Positions 10,675 to 19,569 are shown, counted from the stretch's first letter. The stretch: 64,000 nt of DNA from Rhizobium sp. J15 (GCF_002531825.1 NZ_NWSX01000014.1:1-64000), one strand, 5' to 3'. Translations and numbers: made by a program. The notes: a model not told the origin generated them from the sequence alone.

Positions 10675-11724
10675 ATGGCGCGTAAGAATCTCCTCTCGGG
10701 GCTGATGGACGATTCCAAGAAGTTTACTGCGGTAAACAGCGAGGACGAGCCGCTTCACAAGGACGAGAAACAGCAGATTACCTATAAGGGGATCGGCGCT
10801 CTCGGCGCCGTGACGCGCAGTATCGACGCGCTGGCTGCCAAGGCCGACGCGGCCAAGGCGATCGAAGCGAAGCTGGCGACGGGAGAGACGGTGATCGATC
10901 TCGATCCCGCCCTGATCGAGGATTCCTTCGTTACCGACAGGCTGGCCCATACCGACGAGCAGTTCCGCGAATTGGTCGAAGCAATCCGGCTGCGCGGCCA
11001 GGATTCGCCGATCCTCGTGCGTCCGCATCCCGAAAGGGACGGCCGGTATCAGATCGCCTTCGGCCATCGCCGCGCCCGGGCCGCCAAGGAACTCGGCCGG
11101 CCCGTTCGCGCCGTGGTCAAGAAGCTCGACGATCGCGACCACGTCATCGCCCAGGGGCAGGAAAATTCGGCGCGCGCCGATCTTTCCTTCATCGAAAGGA
11201 CGATGTTCGCCGACAAGCTCGACACGCTGGGTTTCGACAGGGAAACGATCATGTCCGCGCTCAGCGCCGACAAGACGACGGTGTCCAAGATGCTGTCCGT
11301 CACCAAGCGAATTCCGGCAGAGGTTCTGGCCGCCATCGGCGCGGCCAAGACAACCGGCCGTGATCGCTGGCACGATTTGTCGGTGCGGTTCGAGACCGAG
11401 AATATCGGCGCTCGTGCGATCGAATTCACCAGGTCGCAGGAATTCGAGACGGCGGAGCCGGACACCCGTTTCGACATGCTCGTTGCCTTTATCAGCAGAA
11501 GGCCGCAGCAACCCTCGTCCATAGCGGCCCCGAAGCCGGTTCACGCCTGGCAGCGTCAGGACGGCGCGGTCAAGGCGAAAATCAAGGATGACGGAAAACA
11601 GTTCACCATCGCGCTGAAAGCCGAGAAGGCATCTGCCTTTGGAGCCTATATCGCCAGTAATCTGGACCGTCTCTACGAGGCGTTCGAGAAGACACAGGAT
11701 TTGACGAAGAACGGAGATCAATAA
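10675..11724 (+). CDS. repB: Plasmid partitioning protein RepB (ParB-type)
   Basis: 349 residues, ParB family. It binds the parS palindromes and, as a CTP-dependent clamp in this family, loads around them to recruit RepA. The N-terminal arm is MARKNLLSGLMDD; the ParB nuclease-like/CTPase core holds DSPILVRPHPERDGRYQIAF and the GHRRARAAKEL box (about residues 126-136); the ENSARADLSFIER motif and a helix-turn-helix (AEVLAAIG region) follow. Codons 16-21 are themselves part of parS site 2. It shares a transcript with repA and repC. Confidence 0.96.
   Translation: MARKNLLSGLMDDSKKFTAVNSEDEPLHKDEKQQITYKGIGALGAVTRSIDALAAKADAAKAIEAKLATGETVIDLDPALIEDSFVTDRLAHTDEQFRELVEAIRLRGQDSPILVRPHPERDGRYQIAFGHRRARAAKELGRPVRAVVKKLDDRDHVIAQGQENSARADLSFIERTMFADKLDTLGFDRETIMSALSADKTTVSKMLSVTKRIPAEVLAAIGAAKTTGRDRWHDLSVRFETENIGARAIEFTRSQEFETAEPDTRFDMLVAFISRRPQQPSSIAAPKPVHAWQRQDGAVKAKIKDDGKQFTIALKAEKASAFGAYIASNLDRLYEAFEKTQDLTKNGDQ
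10722..10737. promoter_or_regulatory. parS partition site 2 (inside repB codons)
   Basis: An identical copy of the 16-bp palindrome GTTTACTGCGGTAAAC, starting 82 bp after the first and lying within the first 21 codons of repB. Both copies are preceded by AA. The reading frame translates it as part of KKFTAVNS. Confidence 0.93.
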
Positions 11725-11726
11725 GC

Positions 11727-11764
11727 AAAAGAAAAGGCCCCCGAACGTTGCCGTCGCGGAAGCC
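11727..11764 (-). terminator. Terminator of the antisense RNA
   Basis: On the - strand GGCTTCCG (11764-11757) pairs, with two G-U pairs, with CGGGGGCC (11743-11736). This is followed by TTTTCTTTT (11735-11727), which ends right at the repB stop codon. Confidence 0.85.
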
Positions 11765-11780
11765 CTCTCTGATCTAGACA
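11727..11780 (-). ncRNA. incA: Counter-transcribed antisense RNA of repABC (incA ctRNA)
   Basis: The repB-repC spacer encodes a roughly 54-nt RNA on the - strand. The promoter has -35 TTGACT (11814-11809) and -10 TGATTC (11792-11787), 16 bp apart, and start is expected near 11780. In known repABC plasmids this RNA pairs with the repC leader, blocks repC expression and sets copy number and incompatibility. The end is defined by the terminator at 11727-11764. The exact 5' end is inferred. Confidence 0.88.
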
Positions 11781-11873
11781 CCCAGAGAATCACATTTCCG
11801 CGAATCATAGTCAAGAGTCTTTGGCACCGAATTTGGTGAGCCGTGATCTTTTGCCTTGAAGAAGGCGAAGAGA

Positions 11874-13166
11874 ATGGAAAGCGGAAGTGTGACGACGCCC
11901 TTTGGGCGGCGGCCGATGACGCTTGGCATGTTGGCAAGCCAAGCGTCTGTCCGAAAGATCGAGCCCGGCCAATCAATCGACAAGTGGAAACTTTACCGCG
12001 CCCTGTGCGAGGCCAAGCCTTTGCTTGGGGTCACCGATCGGGCGCTCGCCGTGCTGAACGCCTTGCTGAGCTTTTATCCCAAGGGCGAACTCTCGGGGGA
12101 AAACGGACTCGTCGTGTTCCCATCCAATGCACAGCTCTCGCTGCGCGCGCATGGCATGGCGGAGCAGACCATTCGCCGGCATCTCGCGGCGCTCATCGAG
12201 GCGGGCTTGCTCATCCGCAAGGACAGCCCGAACGGCAAGCGCTATGCGCGCAAGGAGCAGGGCGGGGAGATCCGCGAGGCGTTCGGCTTCTCGCTGGCCC
12301 CGTTGCTCGTGCGAGCCGAGGAGATCGAACGGCTGGCGGCCGAGGTGGCGGCCGAACGGCTGCAGTTGCAGCGGCTGCGGGAACGCCTGACGCTTTGCCG
12401 CCGTGATATCTCCAAGCTCATCGAGATGGCTTTGGAGGAGGGGGGTGCCGGCGATTGGAACAAGATCCATCTGCATTTTCGCGCCGTCATCGACCGACTG
12501 CCACGGTCACCTTCCGCCGATCAAGTGGCCACCACCCTTGATGAGCTGGAGTTGCTGCGCGAAGAAATCGTCAATCAATTGGAAATGCAGGTTAAAGCTC
12601 AAAATGAAAGCGGCAATGCCCAACATTTTGAGCGGCACATACAGAATTCAAATCCAAAACCCATTATTGAACTTGAACCAGGCTTCGAAACGAAGCAGGG
12701 CGCAGCCGCGGATGATCGATCGGCAGGCAGTGCCGAGCCGATAACACGAATACCCAAAAACGAAGAGCGGGGCGGGAAGACCGCGACCACAAATTCAGCC
12801 TCCTCCGCCAACGACAGGCTGAAATCCTTCCCGCTGGGGCTCGTACTGCAGGCCTGCCCCGAAATCGCAGCCTATGGGCCGCAAGGCTCGGTCGGCACGT
12901 GGCGGGACCTGATGGCGGCGGCTGTGGTCGTCCGCTCGATGCTCGGCGTCAGCCCATCGGCCTATGAGCAGGCCTGCGAGATCATGGGTCCGGAAAATGC
13001 CGCCACCGTCATGGCCTGCGTTCTCGAAAGGGCAGGGCACATCAACTCCGCCGGCGGTTATCTGCGCGACCTGACGCGCCGCGCCGAAAGAGGGGAATTC
13101 GCTATAGGACCGATGTTGATGGCGCTTGCCCGAAGCAATTCACCGGTCAGCGGGAGGACGGGATGA
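11874..13166 (+). CDS. repC: Plasmid replication initiator RepC
   Basis: Replication initiator specific to repABC plasmids, 430 residues, beginning MESGSVTTPFGRRPMTLGML. The N-terminal winged-helix region (RIELS-like segment LRAHGMAEQTIRRHLAALIE) binds DNA; a coiled-coil-like stretch LAAEVAAERLQLQRLRERL follows, then a conserved C-terminal domain. The ATG at 11874 follows GAAGGCGAAGAG; a TTG at 11856 is open but lacks a ribosome site. Expression is expected to be held down by the antisense RNA in the leader. The origin of known repABC plasmids lies within repC itself. Confidence 0.96.
   Translation: MESGSVTTPFGRRPMTLGMLASQASVRKIEPGQSIDKWKLYRALCEAKPLLGVTDRALAVLNALLSFYPKGELSGENGLVVFPSNAQLSLRAHGMAEQTIRRHLAALIEAGLLIRKDSPNGKRYARKEQGGEIREAFGFSLAPLLVRAEEIERLAAEVAAERLQLQRLRERLTLCRRDISKLIEMALEEGGAGDWNKIHLHFRAVIDRLPRSPSADQVATTLDELELLREEIVNQLEMQVKAQNESGNAQHFERHIQNSNPKPIIELEPGFETKQGAAADDRSAGSAEPITRIPKNEERGGKTATTNSASSANDRLKSFPLGLVLQACPEIAAYGPQGSVGTWRDLMAAAVVVRSMLGVSPSAYEQACEIMGPENAATVMACVLERAGHINSAGGYLRDLTRRAERGEFAIGPMLMALARSNSPVSGRTG
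12562..12700. other. AT-rich tract inside repC, probable origin region
   Basis: The repC coding sequence falls abruptly from GC-rich to AT-rich here (AAGCTCAAAATGAAAGC, then ACATTTTGAGCGGC, then AAATCCAAAACCCATTATTG) and recovers after about 12,700. In characterised repABC plasmids oriV maps to a low-GC tract within repC. Position is judged by eye; no iterons were seen. Confidence 0.6.
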
Positions 13167-13283
13167 ATTTGCTTCCTCGGTCCTGACGAACGTTATTATG
13201 GTTAACGAAGTGTGACGAAAGTGAAGGATAAGACGGCTTCTGGTTGCCAGTTTCCCGGTTTTGTATCAGCAGGTTAGAAATTT

Positions 13284-13787
13284 TCAGACGGCGGTACGGG
13301 GTGTGCTGCCGAGCCTGAAGCGCTTTTTGATCCTGTCGACGGGTGTTCCACCCAGCAGCGGAACCTGCACAAGCCTGTCATAGGGCTCGAAGCCCATTTT
13401 TGCGTAATAGGCGAGACCGCTGACATTGTCGGCGCGAATGGTGGCATTGATGAAGTCGAGGCCGAACTCTTCGGCTGCTGCCCGAGTTGTGGGGAAAAGC
13501 GCCCGGCCGACGCCGCGGAGCTTCGGATCGATCCGGGCAAATGTCGCGATATCGGCATATCCTTTCGGCGGGTCGCCATAAAGGCTGAGCGACTGGAAAC
13601 CGGCAAGCGACCGATCCTGCTCGGCGACATGGCAGACGAGGGGGAATTCGCCGTCGATGAACCAATCCGCGAACTCCGAAGCCGAAAGAGGCGTCTCGAG
13701 CGCGGTTGTTCCACCCGCCACGATGATCTCGTTCAGGAGGCTGCACAGCTCCTCCGCGTCGGCGGATACCGCTCTTCGAATAAGCAT
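13284..13787 (-). CDS. GNAT-family N-acetyltransferase
   Basis: 167 residues starting MLIRRAVSADAEELCSLLNE. The GNAT acetyl-CoA motif A region spans FARIDPKLRGVGRALFPTTR (about 84-103), and motif B lies in NATIRADNVSGLAYYAKMGF. The pattern NGLAYY.KMGF.PYDR resembles phosphinothricin/amino-acid acetyltransferases, which acylate a primary amine, but the substrate is unknown. It sits alone, reading toward repC, and is divergent from the gene at 13912. Read on the - strand, a hairpin with 8-bp arms (13833-13840 and 13866-13873) lies upstream. Confidence 0.83.
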   Translation of the reverse strand: MLIRRAVSADAEELCSLLNEIIVAGGTTALETPLSASEFADWFIDGEFPLVCHVAEQDRSLAGFQSLSLYGDPPKGYADIATFARIDPKLRGVGRALFPTTRAAAEEFGLDFINATIRADNVSGLAYYAKMGFEPYDRLVQVPLLGGTPVDRIKKRFRLGSTPRTAV

Positions 13788-13911
13788 GTCTTTCCTATCT
13801 CGTGTTGGACCGCGAGCGTAGCGATGGCGTCAGGAGAGCACAAGCGATCATGGATTCGCTTCGTTTGCTCTCCTCTCGATATGTCAGCTTTCTCATTATA
13901 GACTTCGTCGC

Positions 13912-14349
13912 ATGACAACTGACAGACTGGATCTTCGCCACTCAACAGTGGATATTCCGCGGAAATTCTGGGAGGTGCGATACAATGCAGACCGCTATCC
14001 CGGGGCTCCTGGCGTTAATGGAGTGGACGGTGGCGCAAACTGCCAGCAGTACGCTTATTCGATCTTACGGCACAATGGTTTTGAAATTCCAGACCTTCGG
14101 TCCAGCGACCTTTGGGAGGATACGCTCCACACTCGAGTTTCGCAAAAGTTGGAGCCCTTCGACTTGCTACTCGTACATCGCGAACCGAAAAGTTTCGGAG
14201 CGCACGTGGGACTCTGTGTTGGCGAAAACCTGATCCTCCATCTCTCCAGAGTAAGAGCTCTTCCCGCGGTCGAAACTTTGGATGAACTGCAGCGTCGCGA
14301 TGAATATCGTTTTTTGATCGGCTTCAAGACCGTACTTGTCCGGCATTGA
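13912..14349 (+). CDS. Small NlpC/P60-like cysteine hydrolase (putative)
   Basis: 145 residues without signal peptide. GGANCQQYAYSILRHNGF (about 41-58) places a Cys at the start of a helix, GAHVGLCVGENLILHLS supplies two His residues in the following strands, and PFDLLLVHREP matches the GDLL-like turn. The order Cys, then His in a hydrophobic strand, is the NlpC/P60 papain-like pattern, so peptide or peptidoglycan amide cleavage is possible. Neighbours are a divergent acetyltransferase and a polysaccharide cassette downstream. Identification is by motif only; an inactive relative is not excluded. Confidence 0.6.
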   Translation: MTTDRLDLRHSTVDIPRKFWEVRYNADRYPGAPGVNGVDGGANCQQYAYSILRHNGFEIPDLRSSDLWEDTLHTRVSQKLEPFDLLLVHREPKSFGAHVGLCVGENLILHLSRVRALPAVETLDELQRRDEYRFLIGFKTVLVRH

Positions 14350-14473
14350 GCGCCTACGCGCCGGCTTTTGATCGACGTATGATATTCGATCCACAGTTGA
14401 CGCTAAACCGCTTTTTGACGATAGGGCAGGGTAGCGGAAAGGCGCCGCTTGGCAATGGGAGAAGCAGGGGAGC

Positions 14474-15040
14474 ATGCGTTTGAAACGGGCGGTGGATTTT
14501 TTCCTGGCGGTCATTGCTTCGCTGGTCCTGCTCGTTCCGAGCCTCGTCGTCGCCCTTTGTGTTCGCCTTACCTCGCCGGGACCGGTCCTCTATTGGTCAA
14601 AGCGTGTCGGCCGTTTCAATCAGATATTCCTGATGCCGAAATTTCGCAGCATGCGCATCGACACGCCGACTGTGGCCACGCATCTCCTCGACAATCCGGA
14701 CCAGTTTCTGACGCCCATCGGCTCGTTTCTGCGCAAATCCAGCCTCGATGAGTTACCGCAGCTCTGGTGCATTCTGGCGGGGAAGATGAGTTTCGTCGGA
14801 CCGCGCCCGGCGCTCTATAATCAGTATGATCTGATCGAATTGCGGACGGCCCACGGCGTCGACAAGCTCCTGCCGGGATTGACGGGATGGGCGCAGATCA
14901 ACGGACGAGATGAATTGCCGATCCCCGAGAAGGTGAAATTCGATGTCGAATATCTCGAGCGTCGCTCGTTCGGCTTCGATATGCGCATCCTGTTTCTCAC
15001 CGCGGAAAAGGTGATCCGCCGAAAGGGAATCACGCATTAA
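14474..15040 (+). CDS. Polyprenyl-phosphate sugar transferase (ExoY/PssA-type)
   Basis: 188 residues. It transfers the first sugar-1-phosphate from a nucleotide sugar to undecaprenyl phosphate at the inner membrane, starting polysaccharide repeat-unit assembly. The single N-terminal membrane helix is [18 protein letters not shown]. The conserved catalytic core has [24 protein letters not shown], then [10 protein letters not shown] and [15 protein letters not shown]. It is the short form without the multi-helix N-terminal extension of WbaP-like enzymes. It heads a cassette with the dehydratase/epimerase at 15162. Confidence 0.92.
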   Translation: MRLKRAVDFFLAVIASLVLLVPSLVVALCVRLTSPGPVLYWSKRVGRFNQIFLMPKFRSMRIDTPTVATHLLDNPDQFLTPIGSFLRKSSLDELPQLWCILAGKMSFVGPRPALYNQYDLIELRTAHGVDKLLPGLTGWAQINGRDELPIPEKVKFDVEYLERRSFGFDMRILFLTAEKVIRRKGITH

Positions 15041-15161
15041 CTTGCCTACCTCAGATAGATAAGCGGTTCGAAAGGCCGCTCATTCCGATTATTTCAGTTG
15101 CGCTCGTTGCAGAAAATGACAAGAAGGTGTTGTCCATTTGATCGCGAGACGCCGGTAAGCA

Positions 15162-17156
15162 ATGCCTGAAAATACCCCCACTGAGACGCCACGCTCGGGA
15201 TGGTTCTTAGTGCCGATGCAGGCGCTCGTCGCCCCTCTGCTTGCGATGCCGCGCGGTGCCAAACGCGCCTTGGCATTGCTGGTGGATTCCGGCTTTTGCG
15301 TCCTGACGATCTGGCTGGCTTATTGCTTCCGCCTCAATGAATGGACGATGCTGACCGGCGTGCAGTGGCTGCCGGTCTTTGTTTCGCTGTGCATGGCGCT
15401 TCCGATCTTTGTCGTCATGGGCATGTACCGGGCGATCTTTCGTTATGCCGGCCTTGCTGCCTTCATTGCCGTCCTGAAGGCCATCGCGATCTACGGCGTC
15501 GCCTTCATGACGATATTCACCGCGCTCAGCGTCCCCGGCGTTCCGAGAACCGTCGGCATTCTCCAGCCCTTCCTGCTGCTGATTGCCATCGGCCTCTCGC
15601 GCTTGAGCATCCGTTATTGGCTGGGGGATACCTATCAGCGCATCCTCCACCAGAATACGCTCGCCAAGGTGCTGATCTATGGGGCCGGCAATGCCGGACG
15701 TCAGCTCGCAGGCGCGTTGACGAACAGCGCCGAGCTCAATGTCGTCGGTTACCTGGACGACGATCCGCGTCTCAAGGGCGGCATCATGGGCGGTTTGCCG
15801 ATCTATGACCCGTCGGATCTTCCGGAGCTTGCCGGAACTCTCGGCGTGCACAACGTGCTTCTTGCCCTTCCATCCGCATCGCGGCAGCGCCGCAATGAAA
15901 TCCTCGAGCGCATTCGCAAAGCCAGGGTGAACGTCCGGACATTGCCTGACCTCACGGCTCTGGCGCAGGGGCGGGTCGCCGTCTCCGACATTCGTGAGCT
16001 GGAGATTGAAGACCTGCTGGGAAGGGAAGCGGTTGCGCCGCGGCAAGAGCTGCTCGACAAGGCGATGCGCAACAAGGTGGTGATGGTCACCGGCGCCGGC
16101 GGCTCCATCGGCGGCGAATTATGCCGCCAGATTCTGCGCAACGCGCCTTCGAGCCTCATCCTCGTCGATCAGAACGAGTTCGCGCTCTACAATATCCATG
16201 CCGAATTGCTGAAGCTGGCCGAGCTGTACAAATATGCAAGCCTGCAGATCGTTCCCATTCTCTGTTCCGTCCGCGACCATGACCGCATGGAACATATCAT
16301 GCAGAGCTGGCGGCCGCAGACGCTCTATCATGCTGCTGCTTACAAGCATGTGCCTCTTGTCGAACACAATGCGGTGGAAGGCATCAAGAACAATGTCATG
16401 GGGACGCTGATCACCGCCCGCGCGGCGAACAAATGCGGCGTCTCGAATTTCGTGCTGATCAGCACCGACAAAGCCGTGCGTCCGACGAATGTGATGGGCG
16501 CCAGCAAGAGACTGGCCGAGATGGTTCTGCAGGCGCTCGCGGCGGAGCCGGCCGCCGGCGGAGTGCGGACGAATTTCTCCATGGTTCGTTTCGGAAACGT
16601 CCTCGGCTCCTCCGGATCCGTCGTGCCGCTGTTCCGGCAGCAGATCAAGGATGGCGGTCCGGTGACGCTGACGCATCCCGATATCACCCGCTATTTCATG
16701 ACCATTTCGGAGGCCTCGCAGCTCGTCATCCAGGCGGGCGCGATGGCGGACGGCGGGGATGTTTTCCTGCTCGATATGGGAGAGCCTGTCCGCATCGCCG
16801 ATCTTGCCCGCAAGATGGTGGAGCTTTCCGGCCTGACCGTGCGCCACGAGGATAATCCCGAAGGGGATATCGAGCTTGCCGTTACCGGCCTCAGGCCCGG
16901 CGAGAAGCTCTATGAAGAACTGCTGATCGGCGATAATCCTGAAACGACGGAACATCCCCGGATCATGAAGGCGCGCGAGGATTTTCTGTCCTGGCCGGAG
17001 CTTTCAAAGAGGCTGAGCTCGCTCAATGCGGCGCTGGATCGCAACGATATGATCGCGGCGCGCGCGGCCTTGGCGGAACTCGTGTCCGGCTATTCTTCGA
17101 CGGGCGAGGTTTCGGATCTGGCTTTTACCGGCGCCGAAACCATTACGGCGGCCTGA
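15162..17156 (+). CDS. Membrane NDP-sugar 4,6-dehydratase/epimerase (CapD/WbpM family)
   Basis: 664 residues. Four hydrophobic segments in the first 150 residues anchor it. A CoA-binding-like Rossmann domain (LAKVLIYGAGNAGRQLAGAL, about 169-188) is followed by the SDR catalytic domain with NAD motif VMVTGAGGSIGGELCRQIL (about 308) and late LRPGEKLYEELLIGD. The family converts UDP-GlcNAc or similar to 4-keto-6-deoxy intermediates used in polysaccharide repeats. In the ALISTDKA-type site, SFVLISTDKAVRPTNVMGAS (here NFVLISTDKA) the usual catalytic Tyr is replaced by Met in the YxxxK position, as is normal for this family. Confidence 0.9.
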   Translation: MPENTPTETPRSGWFLVPMQALVAPLLAMPRGAKRALALLVDSGFCVLTIWLAYCFRLNEWTMLTGVQWLPVFVSLCMALPIFVVMGMYRAIFRYAGLAAFIAVLKAIAIYGVAFMTIFTALSVPGVPRTVGILQPFLLLIAIGLSRLSIRYWLGDTYQRILHQNTLAKVLIYGAGNAGRQLAGALTNSAELNVVGYLDDDPRLKGGIMGGLPIYDPSDLPELAGTLGVHNVLLALPSASRQRRNEILERIRKARVNVRTLPDLTALAQGRVAVSDIRELEIEDLLGREAVAPRQELLDKAMRNKVVMVTGAGGSIGGELCRQILRNAPSSLILVDQNEFALYNIHAELLKLAELYKYASLQIVPILCSVRDHDRMEHIMQSWRPQTLYHAAAYKHVPLVEHNAVEGIKNNVMGTLITARAANKCGVSNFVLISTDKAVRPTNVMGASKRLAEMVLQALAAEPAAGGVRTNFSMVRFGNVLGSSGSVVPLFRQQIKDGGPVTLTHPDITRYFMTISEASQLVIQAGAMADGGDVFLLDMGEPVRIADLARKMVELSGLTVRHEDNPEGDIELAVTGLRPGEKLYEELLIGDNPETTEHPRIMKAREDFLSWPELSKRLSSLNAALDRNDMIAARAALAELVSGYSSTGEVSDLAFTGAETITAA

Positions 17157-17184
17157 AACTCCGCCGACGCCCAGTTGGCGGACA

Positions 17185-18459
17185 TCAGCTTCGAACGACG
17201 GGCGAAAAGCGCGTGCTGCCGCGATCCGCGCAAATGAGCGCGACCATATAGGCGAAGATCGGATCCAATGCCTTTTGGTTGAACATGATGCCGAAACTGC
17301 CCGTTATGACGTAGCTGCTGATCAGCAGAAGAGCGATTGCGATGGCGAGATCGCGGCCCGGCCCGGGCTCCTTTTTCCAGGCAGCGATCAAGGGCGTCAG
17401 CAGAAGCAGCGAAAGTGCGGCGATGCCGACGACGCCTGCGTCAATTCCCGCGGTCAAAAAGCCGTTATGGACATGCGAATAGGGAAGCTGCGGCCTTATG
17501 TTTTCAGGGACCTCGGCCAGCACCGCCGCCATCCGGTTCTGCGGACCGTAGCCGGTAAAAGGATCCTTGATGATGGCCGATAGAGCGCCTTTGTAGAGGG
17601 CGACCCGCGCGCTGAGCGACGTAATATCGCCATGAGCGCTTTCAAGCGACGAAAAATTGTTCTGGAGTTCGCGGACGCGATAGACGACCTGGTCGCTGCC
17701 GAGAGCAAGAAGCCCCAGCAACAGCACGGTACCGGTGATGGCGACGCTGCGCAAACTCACATGAAAGCGGTGCTTGGGAAAATACCACAGGAAGATCGCG
17801 ACGTGCACGGGAATGACCAGCCAGGCCGAGCGCGTTCCGGAAAGCAGCGCGCAGCCCAGGCCTGCGGCATATCCCAGGATCGCGATTTTCTGCTCCATGC
17901 TTTTGGGCGACTGGATGTTGAGAAGCGCGACGCTGCCGAAAAGAACGCCGATAACGCCGAGGAGGGCGGCGTTCGAGGTCCCGGCTTCTGCCCTGGGCAT
18001 CAGGAACAAGACCTGAAGCAGGCTGAAAAGAAAGGTCACGATCATGCCGAGGCCGGCGCCGAGGATAAAGAGCGGCACGAGGCGGCCATCGGGAGATTGG
18101 CGCATACGCGGCAAGATCAGCCAGATCGAAAAGAAGGGCAGGAGACGGAAGATCCAATCCAGTTCTTCGGAGAAAGGCGGATTGACGAAGATGCTGACGA
18201 TCATCACCACCGGGTAGATCGTCATGCAAATGGCGACCAGCCGGTCGGACTTAGAGAGGTTAAGAGGAAAGCGAGCTTTCGCTAGAAGGTAGAGGCCCGA
18301 TATCATCGACCCGAGGAGGATGAACGAGTTAAAATTGGGCGAAAGTCCGGGCAGGATTGCAAAGAGAAAGACCGTAATGCCGTTGGTTCGATCAAGCGTG
18401 CTTCCCGACCCGTTCCCGGGGTGAAGCATCGCAATCACGAGTTGCCTGAAGTAATTCAC
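17185..18459 (-). CDS. O-antigen ligase/polymerase family membrane protein (WaaL/Wzy-type)
   Basis: 424 residues with about ten hydrophobic segments and a large periplasmic loop before the last helices (AHGDITSLSARVALYKGALS, then ITKDPF-like IIKDPFTGYGPQNRMAAVL and YSHVHNGFLTAGIDAGVVG). The G-x-G-P and H-x-H/N-x-F-L motifs are hallmarks of the Wzy_C/O-antigen ligase superfamily, which joins lipid-linked glycans to each other or to lipid A core. It converges with the dehydratase gene and completes a small surface polysaccharide cassette. Ligase versus polymerase cannot be decided. Confidence 0.85.
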   Translation of the reverse strand: MNYFRQLVIAMLHPGNGSGSTLDRTNGITVFLFAILPGLSPNFNSFILLGSMISGLYLLAKARFPLNLSKSDRLVAICMTIYPVVMIVSIFVNPPFSEELDWIFRLLPFFSIWLILPRMRQSPDGRLVPLFILGAGLGMIVTFLFSLLQVLFLMPRAEAGTSNAALLGVIGVLFGSVALLNIQSPKSMEQKIAILGYAAGLGCALLSGTRSAWLVIPVHVAIFLWYFPKHRFHVSLRSVAITGTVLLLGLLALGSDQVVYRVRELQNNFSSLESAHGDITSLSARVALYKGALSAIIKDPFTGYGPQNRMAAVLAEVPENIRPQLPYSHVHNGFLTAGIDAGVVGIAALSLLLLTPLIAAWKKEPGPGRDLAIAIALLLISSYVITGSFGIMFNQKALDPIFAYMVALICADRGSTRFSPVVRS

Positions 18460-18785
18460 TTTGCTGATCCTGAGGTGTCGCTGATCCAGCCTCGCTAAGG
18501 ACCGTTGTCACCGCTGTCAAGCTGTGAGGGCGGGCGAAACCCGTGCTTTGCTCACTGTCGTATTCCGGCAACAGCAAAGCCGGCTGCTCCTCGCTTCACC
18601 CGATGAGCAGCCGCAATGCCCTGCGACGGTGAAGCCGACATGACCAGAAAACACGTTTGAGGTGCGAGCTTGCTGAGCAACTTTCTCGTCGAGCGTCGTG
18701 GTTCTGTGTTCGGAAAAACGTCGTTCGCGCATGGTGGGAGAGCGATACGCCAGCCAACCGCACAGGCGCTTCTTGGTGCCTGCCG
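18460..18785. other. 326-bp stretch with no supported gene
   Basis: It lies upstream of the ligase/polymerase (-) and downstream of a small membrane protein gene (-). Open frames here lack ribosome sites and recognisable products. It should contain the promoter of the 17185-18459 gene; no clear element was identified. Confidence 0.4.
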
Positions 18786-19037
18786 TTATCGCCAATAGGC
18801 GCGCGCTGGGCTTTCCGCTGATGATCGGCCCAGGAGATAGCCGAGGCCGAATGCGACAATGCCGATACTGAGCAGCAATGCGCTTGCGGTGTGCGGGTGG
18901 TCTCTAGCGCCGGAGGTGACCGCATAGACCTCACGTTTCACCCCGCTGGCCGCCGGTTGGGCAGCCTTGGCCAGTCCCTCCGGCTGCTCGACGGGTGTGC
19001 CGGTGAATCCCGCGTTCAAATCTTGCTTCTCAGCCAT
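18786..19037 (-). CDS. Small membrane-anchored protein of unknown function
   Basis: 83 residues: a hydrophilic N-terminus (MAEKQDLNAGFTGTPVEQPE) and one C-terminal membrane helix (ASALLLSIGIVAFGLGYLLG). A strong AGGAAAGG ribosome site lies 8 bases before the ATG. The plan resembles stress-related ElaB/YqjD-like tail-anchored proteins, but no family motif is certain. It follows the DUF2934 gene on the same strand with a 37-bp gap, so they may be co-transcribed. Confidence 0.65.
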   Translation of the reverse strand: MAEKQDLNAGFTGTPVEQPEGLAKAAQPAASGVKREVYAVTSGARDHPHTASALLLSIGIVAFGLGYLLGRSSAESPARAYWR

Positions 19038-19074
19038 GCCGGGACCTTTCCTGAATTGGTTCGGGGAGGAAGTT

Positions 19075-19476
19075 TCAATCTTGCTCGCGCGTGCCGGGCG
19101 AGGCTTCGCGCTGATCTGCGTCTTCGAGATCCGTCTTCACGAGGAACGTATCGGCATGCTGGCGCGAGGCCTCTCGCAGGGCTTCGAGCTTTGGAGGATT
19201 ATCGGCTTCGCTCCACTGCGCATCGAGCTCATGTTCAGCCACGCTCCAGTGATGCGCCTGTCTTCCCTCCGGCCTGCCTTCCTTTTCCCATAGGGAATAG
19301 GCGCGTTTCCGGATTTCGTCCTCGCGGCTGGTGGTCTGCGGCCGGCTCCGATCGTCGGCGACGCTCGCGGTTCGCCGCGCCGTCTTTGGTCTGCGTGCCT
19401 CCGTCGCGGCTGAAGTTTGCGCCTCGGCGCCGTTGGTCGCATTTCCGTTCGTCTTGCGTCGTGCTGGGGTTTTCAT
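19075..19476 (-). CDS. DUF2934-domain protein
   Basis: 133 residues. A basic, Ala/Thr/Arg-rich N-terminal half (MKTPARRKTNGNATNGAEAQ) leads to REDEIRKRAYSLWEKEGRPE then HHWSVAEHEL, the DUF2934 signature found in small rhizobial proteins of unknown role. The ATG at 19476 is preferred because AAGGAG lies 6 bases upstream, while the in-frame ATG at 19482 abuts the ribosome site. The basic tail suggests nucleic-acid contact, which is speculation. Confidence 0.8.
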   Translation of the reverse strand: MKTPARRKTNGNATNGAEAQTSAATEARRPKTARRTASVADDRSRPQTTSREDEIRKRAYSLWEKEGRPEGRQAHHWSVAEHELDAQWSEADNPPKLEALREASRQHADTFLVKTDLEDADQREASPGTREQD

Positions 19477-19569
19477 GAACATCTCCTTGGAAAAATACAA
19501 CCAAGTCCGCTGATCTAAGTTCCCTATAAGAATGCTTTTCCGCCGCGGCGACGGCGAGCGCCGTAGGCC

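Noticed and set aside
13201-13240. GTTATTATGGTTAAC after repC as a third parS site
   Set aside because: It has 15 bases and lacks the central C-N-GC-N-G of the consensus, so it does not fit.
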